Origin: Symbiodinium natans | Taxonomy: Eukaryota; Sar; Dinophyceae; Suessiales; Symbiodiniaceae | DNA: 64,000 nucleotides | Direction of reading: 5' to 3' | NCBI GenBank assembly: GCA_905221605.1 | Contig: CAJNDS010002559.1 | Span: 204,501-268,500 of the forward strand | Shown here: positions 49,758 through 62,169 of the stretch, piece by piece | Numbering within the stretch: position 1 is the first letter of the stretch | Layout of the letters: every line of letters begins with the position of its first letter | Notes under the pieces: model-generated | What the model saw: only the letters and a program-made list of their open reading frames with translations | Database searches by the model: none | What the model was told of the DNA's origin: nothing | Program-made: the position numbers and the translations under genes

Positions 49758-50714
49758 GGTGAGGTGATCGGTTCAGGTCTTTCTTAGCCCTGCCGCCCCC
49801 ACTCTTCTTTACAAACTCCCCCATTTAGGCCATGCAGTGCTTTGGTCAAGGGGTGGTCAAGGGTCTAGGAGATCGATTCGAAATGATGGTGCCTTCTTTT
49901 ACATTTGAACGCGGTGCTCTTCTTGAGAAGTTTTTTTTGTTTAGGGCTGGGGATTTCCCCAAACAATCAAAGTCTGACCCCAAACTCTAACCCCAAAAAA
50001 ACTCTAGGACTTAGGGTTTAGGGTTCACAGTTTCCGCTTTTCTCCTTCAAGTGCTAGGCTGGGCCTTACAGGCATGAATTTGTTTTAGGGCCCGTTATCA
50101 TAGCCAGAACTTCGTAGGTTGTTGCGGGGGTTTTAGTTAACCAAAAATTAAGAGGGCTACTATAGGATACGCAGCCAGGGGCCCAGAATCATCGTTGGTT
50201 GGCTTTCAAGGGTAGGGTTTCGGGTTATTGGGTTTTATACTTATGGTGGGAGGACTGTGTCTCTGAGATGCTGGCCATGACAGGCGAGTAGGACTTTCTG
50301 CACTCTGCCTTTGGCTGGGGGGAGTAGGTTAGGGTTGAGGGATTTAGAGTTTAGAAGTTTAGAGTTAGGGTTGAAGTGGGCAACTCGTCTCAGTTACGCG
50401 CTGAATGTTCAAAGCCAAAAGGGATTAGGGTTTAGAGTAGATAGATTTCGCTATATATAAAAACCCCTAAACCCTAAACCCTAAACCCTAAATTTGGGGG
50501 TTGCTGATTCGGGCCAACTGGGGGTGTATTTGGAAGTTGGGGAACTTCAGGGATGCCCTGGGCAAGCCTTGGTATTGCGAAGTTGGGTGCGCCTTTTTTA
50601 AGGTAGGAGAAGCCGTAGAAGAACACAAAAAGGGCAACAAATGGGTAAAGGTTTTGGGTTTCCAAGTTAAGGGGTTTTTAGGGTTTTTTTCTACCGTTTA
50701 AAATTGCCGAAAGA
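49758..50714. other. Unique DNA, no supported gene
   Basis: Short frames near 50474-50701 lie opposite each other and lack motifs. Confidence 0.4.
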
Positions 50715-50717
50715 CTA

Positions 50718-51105
50718 CCAATGAGAGAGAGAGAGAGAGAGGAGAGACAGTTGAGAGAGGAGAGAGAGGAGAGTGAGAGAGATGAGGAGAGAAGAGAAAG
50801 AAAGAGAAAGGAGAAGAAGAGAGAAAGATGAGAGCGAGAAGGGGAAAGAGACGAGAAAGAGAGAAAGAGGCGAGACAGAAGAGAGAGGAGAGGAAAGAGG
50901 GAGAAACGAGAGAAAGAAAGACAGAGACGAAAGAGAGAAAAGAGGAAAGAGAGAAAGAGAAAGAGAGAAAAGGAAGAGAAAGAGGAGGGAGAAGAAGAAA
51001 TAGGAAAAAAACAGAAAAAGAGAGAAAGAGAGAAAGAGAGAAAGAGAAAGAAAGAGAGAAAAGAGAGAAAGAGAGAAAGGCGAGAAAGTAGAGAAGGCGG
51101 AGTGA
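50718..51105 (+). repeat. GA-rich polypurine tract, about 390 bp
   Basis: Almost pure purine on the plus strand (GAGAGA, GAAAGAGAG). Arg/Glu and Ser/Leu-rich frames on either strand are artefacts. H-DNA-prone. Confidence 0.93.
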
Positions 51106-52925
51106 CACCTCGCTCTAGGGTTTCTACTTGGACCCTAAGGTTGTACACTTGGTTTTCAGGGGGGGTTTTTTCCCAGAAGGAATGGGGGCCAAATTTTATG
51201 TAATGGGAACCTTTAGGCCCACCCCCTAACCTTGGAGGTCTTTTACTGAGAGGATAACCCTTTTACTCGCGACCCCGGATGGACACAAGCATGCACTATG
51301 GTGAGCCCACGGAGACCATTGGGATAGGGATTCGGTTTAGGGTTTAGGAGTTTAGGGTTTAGGGTTTCAGGTTTTGGGCTTGAAACCTGACCCTAAATCA
51401 TAAACCCCCCTGGAAACCCTAAACCTAAACCTTACATTCAAGCCAGGGGCAGAAAAGGGTTCAGGTATTCAGGTTTTTCTCAGGGCTTTGGGGACCCGGC
51501 TGATGAAGGTGTTTAAGTGTTTGGAGGGTTTCGGGTTTAGGGTTTTTTAGGGTTTAGGGTTAGGGTTTTAGGGTTTTGAAAATGGGGCTTGAGGGTTTAA
51601 GTTCTAATCGTTCGGCCCAGCTCACAAAGTTAAAAACTTGTAAACATATTTCTTCCGGAACCCCACCCTTAAAAAGGCGAGTGCAGTTTTCGCATCCTGC
51701 AGGACATATGCATAAGGCCAACGGCCGCTGGCGGTAACTTGGAGACTTTTCAGGGTTGGGGGTTTTAGTTGTTAGGGTTTAGGGTTTAGGCTGTATCTTT
51801 TCCTTTTATAGGGATTTCATAATCCCCTATTAATCCCTATTAAGGGCTGTTAGTATAAATAGGGCAAACCTTGCCTCAAGGTGTTCTGAGTAGGATTGAG
51901 GGTTGGGACGACTCCAAAGGCAAGAAAAGCAAGAAGGAGCAAAAATTCCTCCAAGGATTCAGTGGACATGTTTTTGACACATGTTGCCACAGCAAGAGGC
52001 ACGCTAAAGGATAAACCAACACCCTAAAACCCTAAACCCTACACCCCACAAACCCCCCTCTCCAACCCCTGGACTTTCCCCCATCTCAAGCCCTGCTCAT
52101 GATCCTTACAGTTAGGACCAGCCATTCTTTTTGGCCTTTCTCCTTTTAACTACACATTTTTTTTTACTCAAAAAAAGCTGCACCTTAGCTCCCGTAAGGA
52201 GAATACTGAGGAACCCCAAAAACTTATAATTGATATAAAGTTTGTAACGTCCCCAACATGCCTAGAACAACTCCAACCAACACAACAAAGTCCCCTCACA
52301 ACCCACCTAGTTATTAAGCAGAATAATAGGACCCCCAAAACTGAGGTTCTATTTAAGGACCTAAAAAAGACCTAGCAAATAAGCCCCTTTTGTTAACAGC
52401 TAGATAGTCGTTTGACCTTTGGGTTTAGGGTTTAGGGTTATCCCCGGTAGGGTTTAGGGTTAGGGCCCTTCCAGTAGGGTCTCGGTGGAAAGCCACCCGC
52501 AGCCTGAGTGGCCGCCACCTACATTTCTTCATCACGGCCCTTTTTCAGTAACCAAAGACCACTGCTTCCAGGTCTCCTGAGGTTTCGGATGGGTTTTTTT
52601 GCTACTATGTTGGAGCGGCGCTGGTCCTTATAGAGACGGGAGACCCTGGGAAAAGAGGGTTCGGGTTTTTTTGGGGGCGTAGGGTTAGGGTTTAGGGTTT
52701 AGGGGTTTTTGGGTTTAGGGTTTCAGGGTGGGGGGTTTAGGGTGTCAGGGTTAGGGTTGGGGTGCTTCGGGCCCGTGAGAGTTTATGGGTTAGGGTTTAA
52801 CGGGGGTAGGGGGGGGGGGGGTAGGAAGGAATGAATGGGTGCATGTTGACCGCCATTTTGAATCATTTAATATTTCCGGAATGGGCCTTTAGCGAGAAAC
52901 ATAAATTTAAGTGATAAGGGGGGTT
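51106..52925. other. Degenerate telomeric and unique DNA, no supported gene
   Basis: Scattered TTTAGGG fragments and G/T runs, with no persuasive coding signal. Confidence 0.45.
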
Positions 52926-52929
52926 ATCG

Positions 52930-53535
52930 GGAAAAGACAGAGGATGATATATTAAATAAGGAGAAAAAAGAAGAGATATATAAAAGATTTGTGGAGTGTA
53001 GTACAACTAGGGTTATTCGGGCACGTGGAGTTTATTAATTTTCTGGGGTGGGCGGGGGGGGGCGAGGGGGTAGGAGGAAAACTAGGGTCATTGAAGCATT
53101 TTAAATATTTATGGAAATAATAGATTAAAATATTATTCAATTTATATATACGATAATATTATCTATTAAATATATAATAAATATAATTTATTATTAATAA
53201 TTAAATATCTTATATAATTGAATATATAATAATAAAATGATTAAATTATAGTTATATATAAATGGAGTAAATGTATTTAAATGTATTCAATAATGTATTA
53301 AATATATTATAATTATACATTTAATATATAAATTATTTAATATTTCAATTAAATGGATAATTTAACTACGAAATTCCCAGGTTGAGCCAAGCAAGCTTCC
53401 GAAACATTTTAATATTAAAATAGTGAAACATTTATATATTTAATATATTTAAGTATTATATGTAATATATTTAATATATTTAATATATTTAATATATTTA
53501 ATATATTTAATATATTTAATATATTTAATTTATTT
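52930..53535. repeat. AT-rich tract leading into the satellite
   Basis: TATATTTAA and ATTTAATA words with a solitary AAATTCCCAGGTTGAGCCAA-like piece of the satellite unit at about 53370. Confidence 0.75.
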
Positions 53536-56140
53536 AATATTAAATGTTTGTGGGTCCAGGAGCCAGCCTGGAATTCAATGAATTCAATATATTAAATGTA
53601 TTTAATATTTTCCAAAGGCCCGCACATTAAATATATTTAAATATTAAATTCACAGGTTGAGCCCAAGGCCAGATTCCGAAACATGTTAATATTCAATATA
53701 TTAAATATATTAAATATATTATATATATTAAATATATTTAATATATTTAATATATGTAATATATTTAATATATTTAATATATTTAATATATTTAATATAT
53801 TTAATATATTTAATATATTTAATTTATTTAATATTAAATGTTTGTGGGTCCAGGAGCCAGCCTGGAATTCAATGAATTCAATATATTAAATGTATTTAAT
53901 ATTTTCCAAAGGCCCGCACATTAAATATATTTAAATATTAAATTCCAGGTTGAGCCCAAGGCCAGATTCCGAAACATTTTAATATTAAATATTTTAAATA
54001 TATTAAATATATTTAATATATTTAATGTATTTAATATATCTAATATATTTAATATGTTTAATATATTTAATATTAAATGTTTGTGGGTTCAGGAGCCAGC
54101 CTGGAATTCATGAATTTAATATATTAAATGTATTTAATATTTTCCAAAGGCCCGCACATTAAATATATTTAAATATTAAATTCCAGGCTGGATTTTAATA
54201 AATTAAATACATTAAATATATTTAATATATTTAATATATTTAATATTAAATGTTTGTGGGTTTCAGGAGCCAGCCTGGAATTCAATGAATTTAATATATT
54301 AAATGTATTTAATATTTTCCAAAGGCCCGCACATTAAATATATTTAAATATTAAATTCCCAGGTTGAGCCCAAGGCCAGATTCCGAAACATTTTAATATT
54401 AAATATATTAAATATATTTAATATATCTAATGTATTTAATATATTTAATATATTTAATATATTTAATATATTTAATATATTTAATATATTTAATATTAAA
54501 TGTTTGTGGGTCCAGGAGCCAGCCTGGAATTCAATGAGTTCAAATTAAATGTATTTAATATTTTCCAAAGGCCCGCACATTAAAGATATTTAAATATTAA
54601 ATTCCAGGTTGAGCCCAAGGCCAGATTCCGAAACATTTTAATATTAAATATATTAAATATATTAAATATAGTAAATATATTTAATACATTTAGTGTATTT
54701 AATATATTTAATACATTTAATATATTTAATATATTTAATATTAAATGTTTGTGGGTTCAGGAGCCAGCCTGGAATTCATGAATTTAATATATTAAATGTA
54801 TTTAATATTTTCCAAAGGCCCGCACATTAAATATATTTAAATATTAAATTCCAGGCTGGATTTTAATAAATTAAATACATTAAATATATTTAATATATTT
54901 AATATGTTTAATATTAAATGTTTGTGGGCTTCAGGAGCCAGCCTGGAAATCAGTGCATTTAATATATTAAATGTATTTAATATTTTCCAAAGGCCCGCAC
55001 ATTAAATATATTTAAATATTACATTCCAGGCTGGATTTTAATAAATTAAATATATTAAATATATTCAATATATATAATATTAAATGTTTGTGGGTTTCAG
55101 GAGCCAGCCTGGAATTCAATGAATTTAATATATTAAATGTATTTAATATTTCCCAAAGGCCCGCACATTAAATGTATTTAAATATTAAATTCCACTCTGG
55201 ATTTTAATACATTAAATATATTAAATATATTAAATATATTAAATATATTAAATATATTTAATCTATTTAATATTAAATGTTTGTGGGCTTCAGGAGCCAG
55301 CCTGGAATTCAATGAATTTAGTATATTAAATGTATTTAATATTTTCCAAAGGCCCGCGCATTAAATATATTTAAATATTAAATTCAGGCTGGATTTTAAT
55401 AAATTAAATATATTAAATATATTTAATATATTTAATATATTTAATATTAAATGTTTGTGGGTTTCAGGAGCCAGCCTGGAAATCAGTGAATTTAATGTAA
55501 TAAATGTATTTAATATTTTCCAATGGCCCGCACATTAAATATATTTAAGTATTAAATTCCAGGCTGGATTTTAATAAATTGAAAATATTAAATATATTTA
55601 ATATATTTAATATTAAATGTTTGTGGGTTCAGGAGCCAGCCTGGAATTCAATGAATTTAATATATTAAATGTATTTAATATTTTCCAAAGGCCCGCACAT
55701 TAAATATATTTAAATATTAAATTCCAGGCTGGAGTTTAATAAATTATATATATAATATATTTAACATATTTAATATTAAATGTTTGTGGGCTTCAGGAGC
55801 CAGCCTGGAAATCAATGAATTTAATATATTAAATGTATTTAATATTTTCCAAAGGCCCGCACATTAAATATATTTACATATTAAATTCCAGGCTGGATTT
55901 TAATACATTAAATAAATTAAATATATTTAATATATTTGATATTAAATGTTTGTGGGCTTCAGGAGCCAGCCTGGAATTCAATGAATTTACTATATTAAAT
56001 GTATTAAATATTTTCCAAATGCCCGCGCATTAAATATGTTCAAATATTAAAATATTAAACTTTTCACCTTGGCCCGCGGAATAATTCCATTAAACTATTA
56101 AATGTTCTAGGAGCCAGGCTGGAATTCAATGAATTTAATA
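53536..56140. repeat. AT-rich satellite, about 13 units
   Basis: TGTTTGTGGGTYCAGGAGCC followed by AGCCTGGAATTCAATGAATT recurs near 53545, 53840, 54078, 54250, 54500, 54745, 54917, 55086, 55278, 55450, 55616, 55784 and 55947, with a decayed copy near 56100. Spacing is about 165-195 or 240-295 bp; long units add a block with TTGAGCCCAAGGCCAGATTC. CCAGCCTGGAATT is mirrored by AATTCCAGGCTGG in short units, so many fold back. Confidence 0.92.
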
Positions 56141-56199
56141 TATTTCGTGTATGTGATATTTTCACAAGGCCTGCGCATTAAATATATGAAAATAGGAGG

Positions 56200-56700
56200 C
56201 CCGTTCCGGCGCCCCACCTTTAGGGTCCGTCCGATGGTGCTGGGTAGCTCGGGAGGTTCCGGGGCTTCCCAGCCCACCCACCCACTATAAGGTTCGTCCG
56301 ACGGCCCTGGGTCCCCAAAAAGGCCCGTTCCGGATCCTAGGTTTTTCGGGTTTGTTAACTATAGGGTTTGTAGGTTTGTTTCTGGGGTTATACAGTCGTA
56401 GGGTTTCTGAGGCTTATAGGGTTTGTAGGTAGCCCGGGACCCCCAGCCCCGCCCATTCAGGATAGTGAAGGGGCGCAGGCAGAATTTTAGTGCCCCGCCT
56501 CCCCCCACATTAGGATACCCTAAGTTTCTTAGTTAGAAGGCAACCGCAAATCGTCCTCGGATCTAGGGGCTGTGTTTCTTACACAGCGGTTTCTTTACAC
56601 AGTGGTTTTATAATGCTTATACATACAAACGTCTGCATACCTTCCATCACGCACCCACCCCCCTCCTCTCACACCCCCGGCATCTTCCTGCCTCTCCAGG
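56200..56700. other. Unique DNA, no supported gene
   Basis: A GGTCCGTCCGA / GGTTCGTCCGA pair repeats at about 56223 and 56291. No gene seen. Confidence 0.4.
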
Positions 56701-56719
56701 CGCAAGCATCCCCCCTTAC

Positions 56720-56775
56720 CTTTTAAACGTGTCATGCACAAGGACTTTGCCCTCGAAGCTGCAAGATGCTGCAAG
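56720..56775 (-). CDS. Exon-like island with a strong donor
   Basis: Minus strand: CATCTTGCAG could be an acceptor, the frame reads SFEGKVLVHDTFK, and TTTAAAAG|GTAAGG is a good donor. Short and unrecognised. Confidence 0.4.
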
Positions 56776-56779
56776 TCCT

Positions 56780-57800
56780 CTCTTCCACGCAGGCTTGATA
56801 TTTTAGGCATAACCGCCCCTGAGCCGCATCGCGCCCGCTGCCCGCGGTTCTGGACGACGACGTAGAAGGCTCGGTCGGGCCGTGCGCAGAGCCGAGCTCA
56901 AGTGAAAAGCAGTCCTGAACCCTCGACAACAGAATCCCGGACCTTAGCCCTGCAGCAGTCAACCCCCCAAAACTTGCCCAGACCCTGAAACCTAAAATTG
57001 GTCTCCGGAAGCGAAAACTGTCCGAAAAGGGCCGGCAAGGGAGCAGCGCGCTCGGCGCAGGCTCCCAGGCATCCCACATGGTTCGCGTTGGAGGGTTTTG
57101 GGTTGGGTTAAGGGTTTGTAGGAACCCTTCAACGGGGTTGCCTGAAATCCTAAAGCCTCAGGAGGTGTAGATTCTACGTTGATTGCCCATGTGGGAATAC
57201 TTGTGTTAGGGGTTTAGGCTTTAGGGTTCTAGATGTCAGAACTTTCTCAAATAATTGTTTGGAACCCTAGGCGCTGAACCCTGAAGTCGTATCCAGTTCA
57301 TGTAGAATCTGCGGTCACAATATTCTTCCCCCTGACGCGCAGAGAGTTTTAGGTGAACAAGCCAAACCCTAAACCCGAAACCCCAGACCCGAAGCCGTAA
57401 ACCCTAGCCACCGATCCATGCTTCTACTGACATGAAGCCCCTAAAGAATAGTAAGCCCTAACCCTATAGGCCCTAAACAGGATTCAGGGTTTAGGGTATT
57501 TAGGGTTTAGGGTTTAGGGCCTTAAGCCCTATAAAGAAAACAGCGAAGGAAAGACTCGCCCTCAGTCCTATCCTACAGGTGCCGGGGTCCTTTTTCGGTA
57601 TTGCCTTAAGCCCCAAAAGGCTAAACCCGAAAACTCGGAAAACTCTAACCGCGAACCCTGGAAGCCCGAAAGCTCGAAAACCTTCCAAAAGAGATGCCAA
57701 AACTCCTAACCCCAATCCCTAATACCCTACACCTCCTCCTTTTTTTAAGCTGCAGCCCGCGGGCAGGCCGGACAGGGAAAGACCAGGGGCCATGTGAGGG
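56780..57800. other. Unique and telomeric-derived DNA, no firm gene
   Basis: Minus frames at 56732-57079 and 57500-57715 lack motifs; the second is translated repeat. Confidence 0.4.
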
Positions 57801-58172
57801 TTTTAGGGCCCTGTGAGGTTAGGCTGTTGGACCTCACAGTCCGAAACCCAGACCTCTTCAGGACTTCAGCGTGCACACTGGTCGACACGCGTGGCACGGG
57901 CAACCTTCAACATCCCTCTCTCATACGCTCGTAGGCCTTCCACACGAGTAGCGTCCCAGAACCACGCGCTATGGGGCGCTGCCTTAGATGCGGGAAGACC
58001 GCGGCACGACAGCTGAAGCTGGCTCGCCTACTCGCAGCCGCGCGACAGCTGAACTGGCTTCCCCCTTCCGACGTGTGCCTGGATTGCTGATTGATATCCG
58101 TAATCTCGGCGGGCGTGTCATGCAGAAACGCATGCATTCAGCCGCATTTACGATGTAAGTTCCCTGTTGTAG

Positions 58173-58370
58173 GTGTGCGCTTTTCGCTCATGTGCCACAC
58201 AATGCCGTCCGAACGCCTTCGCAAGCGTGTTTCTGAGGCGTAAGAAGAAACACTGGGTCTGCGACACCCACGGCGATGAGTTGGGGAGGCTGGTCATGGC
58301 CCAAGGACTGATGGAGTTGACCGTCCAGTCGGAGATATACTTTATAGGGATACGCACGTGGTCCGGGTAA
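58173..58370 (+). CDS. Possible coding fragment, unknown
   Basis: The plus frame includes KKKHWVCDTHGDELGRLVM and LMELTVQSEIYFIGI, which look protein-like. The opposite strand is open too and overlaps a longer minus frame that ends in translated telomeric repeat. Strand and reality uncertain. Confidence 0.25.
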   Translation: MCAFRSCATQCRPNAFASVFLRRKKKHWVCDTHGDELGRLVMAQGLMELTVQSEIYFIGIRTWSG

Positions 58371-58929
58371 TATAAGCAGATTGACAGCGCAAGCCGTGCA
58401 AGCCGTGGTTTGGTGAGTACCTGAACCATGAACCGACAGCCCCGCCCCCCTGCCCGTGTTTGCAGACAACGGGTCGCTGAGGCAAAGCCACTAGGCCTGG
58501 GCTGCCCGGCAAAGAAGAAGGCAGGACTCGTTTGAATTAGAGTCCCACGTGCGGGCGGATGGTTCCAATAACCTCCCATATGGCTACTCCGAACCTCCTG
58601 AACCCTAAACCTGCAGAGGAAGTGAAGAACAAGAGCGACCAGCATGCCAGGCCCCTGAGCTTGGGCTTGCGGCCTGCGTTTACACGCGACCCGAAACTGA
58701 AGGATTTTAAGGTTGTGGGACTCGCGTTTCGGGTTTGGAGTTCCGGGTTTAGGGCTGAGATGCAGGATTCTGCAACGTTTAGGGTTGAGGGTTTCGGTGC
58801 GCAGCCATGAGCCCCCAACCGTAAACCCGTAAGCCTGAGGGTGGCAGCTGAAATTCGCGACTCTGGCCCCAGCTTCCAGGCTTCGGGAGGTCTGTCGCAA
58901 AGCTGCCGCCACCATCTGCCACGTCCGCA

Positions 58930-59179
58930 AACAGCTGGAGGCTTGGGGTTCAGGGTTACCGAACCCCTAAACCCTAAACCCGTTTCATGAGAGAATGCAG
59001 TCTTGCACTCCATGCTCCCAGACTTACTTCGCCCTGTTGCCCCAAGACCAGGTCCATCTATAGCTTGCCAGACTAAACCCGCGCACCGCACTTCAACACT
59101 CTTCCACGAATGATGTCCTCTCTGGAATCCGCAGGCTGCCCACTTTCGCTCTCTATCTTTCACACGCCCTCAATTCCCA
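58930..59179. other. No gene seen
   Basis: Telomeric fragments near 58960; the rest unique without motifs. Confidence 0.4.
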
Positions 59180-59322
59180 TGAATATCCCAATCGCGGCGC
59201 GCTTTGGAGATCTTCTTGTACAGGGCGCTTGGGGTGCGTGTCGCGGTCCGCGTTTAACAGCTTGACGTACCAGGAGAGCCCTGCCACTTCGCTCACCAGC
59301 TCGCTGATCCCTTCGCTAGTTT
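59180..59322 (-). CDS. Exon-like island with a good acceptor
   Basis: Minus strand: CTCTCCTCTTCCACAG precedes a frame with SEGISELVSEVAGLSWYVKL then LNADRDTHPKRP. The pyrimidine tract and AG are strong. Product unknown. Confidence 0.45.
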
Positions 59323-61060
59323 CTGTGGAAGAGGAGAGCGCTTCGGAGTGAGAAGGTGTGCGCGGGGCATTAAGGGTTTCGGGTCTAGGGTCTGAGGTTA
59401 TGCGGTGGCAGAGGTACGGAACTTGGTAACTTGGTCTAGTTGATTGTCACTTTGACACGCAAGCCCGCTCCCAACAAAAAGAACATCTGCTCTGTAGACA
59501 GGGGCTTCGGTGGCACTTGCGCAGTTGCTTTGGCTTTCCGCTTTAGGCGTGGCTGGTGGGCTTGGCAGGTTTTCGGAAACTGCAACCTCCTCGTCGTGCC
59601 CTTCTCTTTACTTCGACGCCCTCAGAGGTCCTACACCTGATCCGAGCCCCTAAACCTTATGAACCCAAGAGCGGAGCTCGAAGAGCCCAATGCCTCTTCG
59701 ATACAGGGAGGATGCTGTAAATCGAAGTGTGGATCCTTTATCCTTTAAGGTATGTCCCTTACTTCAGGGTCCTTGGGCTCTCTGAGAATATGCCAGGAGC
59801 TTCTGGAAGCACAAGGCATCGCAGAGACAGGCGAATGCGACTCCGCCAAGACGAGCTCCTCCAGGTCCCGGAAACGAAATGATTTGCGTCATTGGGTTCA
59901 AAAACCCCGTGAACCCATTTGCGCCCGTAGGCTTCGAGTTCCGAAGCCCTATAGGCTCCAAACCCTCAAGTCAGCCCTCAAGCCGTTTGAGGTTTTGGGT
60001 GTCAGGCATGGGTTCGGGACGGTTGGGGCGAGCGAGTGCGACTTTCGAACCGACTTCGCCAAACCCTACCAGACAGTTCCGGCCATAACCCTGACGCCTT
60101 GAACCCTGTTCCCTAAATTTCCGGGATCCACCCTCCCCAATGCTCTGCAAAGTTCATCCCAGGGAGCGCCTGCCGATCGTCCCCAGGGTCCACTTCTCGG
60201 ACGGGCGTTCGAGGCTGTGCACTTGAAGGCGCGTTTGCAGTGAACTTGCAGGTCCAGGAATTATGGCTTGCACTCGTCTCTTCACTCCTTCTACGTTTAG
60301 CCCTTCAGCCCTAAAGGCCTCGAGCCGACGAACCGACGAACCGATGAATCCCTGAAACCTGAAGCCCAAATCCACCCCCGGACCCTAAAGCTTCTAAGCT
60401 TGTTTCGCAAACGCGGAGTCTAAGCCCAAACACACAGCAGGGGGTCAAATCACCGCAAGCCAACTTGGTAGCCCAGTGGTACCCTTTACCCTTTTTTGGC
60501 TATCCCAGGCTTAGGCTTTTTGAGTTTAGGGGTTGGTAGGGTTTAGGGTTGGTAGGGTTTAGGGTTTAGGGTTTGGGGCTTAGGTTTAAGGGTTTAGGGT
60601 TTTGGGCTCAGGGTTTAACCTAAACCGCGGCCGCCGCAGGCTTGACTCTTGTGCGCCGCTGACAACATGGATCCCTCTTGCCAAATTCGTGCACCAATCA
60701 GTTCATGGGACCACGGCCACCGCGTCCAACGCAGAGGCCCCCTAAAGTGGGGGCGGAGTTACCGCGCCGAAGCTAAACCTTAGGCTCAAACCCCGAACCC
60801 CAAACCCCAACCCCAAACCCTAAACCCCAAACCCTAATCCCTAGAACCGGAAAGCCGCAGAACAGAAGCCCTCATCTCGCGCAACCCTGAGACCCTGAAC
60901 CCTCAACCCGAAGGTTTAGGGTTGATGGTAAGTTTATTGGGTTTAGGGTTCAGGGTTTAGGGTTTATGGTTTTAGTTTTTCGGGTTTAGGGTTTCGGGTT
61001 CAGGGTACCCCAAATCCCTAGACCCCAATTTGGGGTTGTAGTGTTTGGGGACATCTGCAG
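59323..61060. other. Unique and telomeric-derived DNA, no firm gene
   Basis: Plus frame 59752-60102 is without motifs. MITE C fragment at 60468-60507. Degenerate arrays at 60540-60620, 60790-60840 and 60920-61000. Confidence 0.4.
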
Positions 61061-61131
61061 ACTGCGTGGTGGAGCTGGGTTTTGCGAACGGAGCCGTGAG
61101 GCGTGCAGCCGGCCGGAGGTCGTCCCCTCAG
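61061..61131 (+). CDS. Probable internal exon, 71 nt
   Basis: ACATCTGCAG acceptor, an open frame CVVELGFANGAVRRAAGRRS, then CCTCAG|GTCTAG donor running into a TTTAGGG array. ELGF...A is faintly UBA-like, too short to assign. Confidence 0.5.
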
Positions 61132-61137
61132 GTCTAG

Positions 61138-61385
61138 AGTTTAGGGTTTAGGGTTTAGGGTTTACGGTTCAGGGTTTAGGGTTTAGAGTTTAGGGTTTAG
61201 AGTTTTAGGGTTTCGGGTCAGGGGGGTTAAGGGGGTTAGGGGCCTAGGGGTTTGAGGGTTTGGGGGGCGGTTGACAGGGTTCCTCGCCTTCTCCGCTCTT
61301 TCCAGACTGTAGCCCTAAACCCCAAACTCGATACCCTAAACCCTAAATCGGGTTTAGGGTTTGGGGTTTAGGGTTTAGGTTCCAA
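61138..61385 (+). repeat. Interstitial telomeric arrays
   Basis: TTTAGGG units with TTTAGAG and TTTCGGG variants, a short unique insert, then two small opposed arrays near 61313-61375. Confidence 0.85.
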
Positions 61386-61895
61386 ACCCGCAAAGACTGT
61401 GAAGCCCTCCAGAGACAGACCCGCCTGCGGCACGCATCCACGCCTACGATGGCTGGTCGAAGTTACCATCTTCGCACTTCGAGGGCCCGTGCGAGCCGAA
61501 CCGTCTAGGGGTCTTTAGCCTCTGGTAGCTGAGTATGTAGAATTGAACCTTTTGGGGTATATAGAATCCTACCATAGTTGAAAGGTTAACCTTGTTTGGC
61601 CCAGGGTGCTCAGCAACTAGGAATTGTTTAAAGCACCTAATAAGCCTTAGAGGCCTTGGGGGTGTTTGGGGGTCCAGGCTCGGGGTTTTCTGGGGGGAGC
61701 TCCATGTAGGGTTTCCTTGCGGGGGGAACCAAAAGAAAACCTGGAGAGGGTGGAGGGTAAAAACAACAATGAATATATACTTTTTTTGTAGTTATATTTA
61801 TTTGTATTCTTGTGTTTTGTTTGTTGCTTCCCTCCCCCCCCCCGGGTTATAACATTGGGGGGTAAGAATCACATGCAGTCACAACACCGTAAGAA
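61386..61895. other. Unique DNA, no firm gene
   Basis: No motif-bearing frame. A C-run lies at about 61834. Confidence 0.4.
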
Positions 61896-62006
61896 CCATG
61901 GAAAACTGTGGAAAACCGAAAAAACCGTAAAAAAAAACTGTCAAAACCGAAAAAACCGTAAAAACCGTCAAAACCGAAAAAACCGTCATAACCGTAATCG
62001 CCGTCG
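61896..62006 (+). repeat. AAAACCGT minisatellite
   Basis: About ten AAAACCGTCA / AAAAACCGTAA units. The Lys/Asn/Arg-rich frame across it is repeat translation. Confidence 0.85.
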
Positions 62007-62169
62007 CAAACGTCCAACAAGATTGCCTTGGGAGTTCCATTTTCCGACCTATTCACGGAGAAGGAAACTCTCGCGAATTTTTTTCTACACGTTTTCGATG
62101 CTCCGTGAGACCTTTTTTTGCAGGCAGCTGAGCTGTGGTCACAGCGCCCCCAAGCCTCCAATCAACCAA

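Noticed and set aside
50678-51148. Ser/Leu/Phe-rich and Arg/Glu-rich frames
   Set aside because: Translation of a GA-rich simple tract on either strand.
53683-53889. Asn-Ile-Phe repeat protein
   Set aside because: Translation of TTTAATATA satellite DNA.
53536-56140. CRISPR-like array
   Set aside because: Units are long, variable and AT-rich with no uniform spacers, in an evident eukaryotic genome.
58148-58930. 260-residue minus-strand frame
   Set aside because: Contains translated telomeric repeat in the middle and no motif. Part may overlap true exons but the whole is not a gene.
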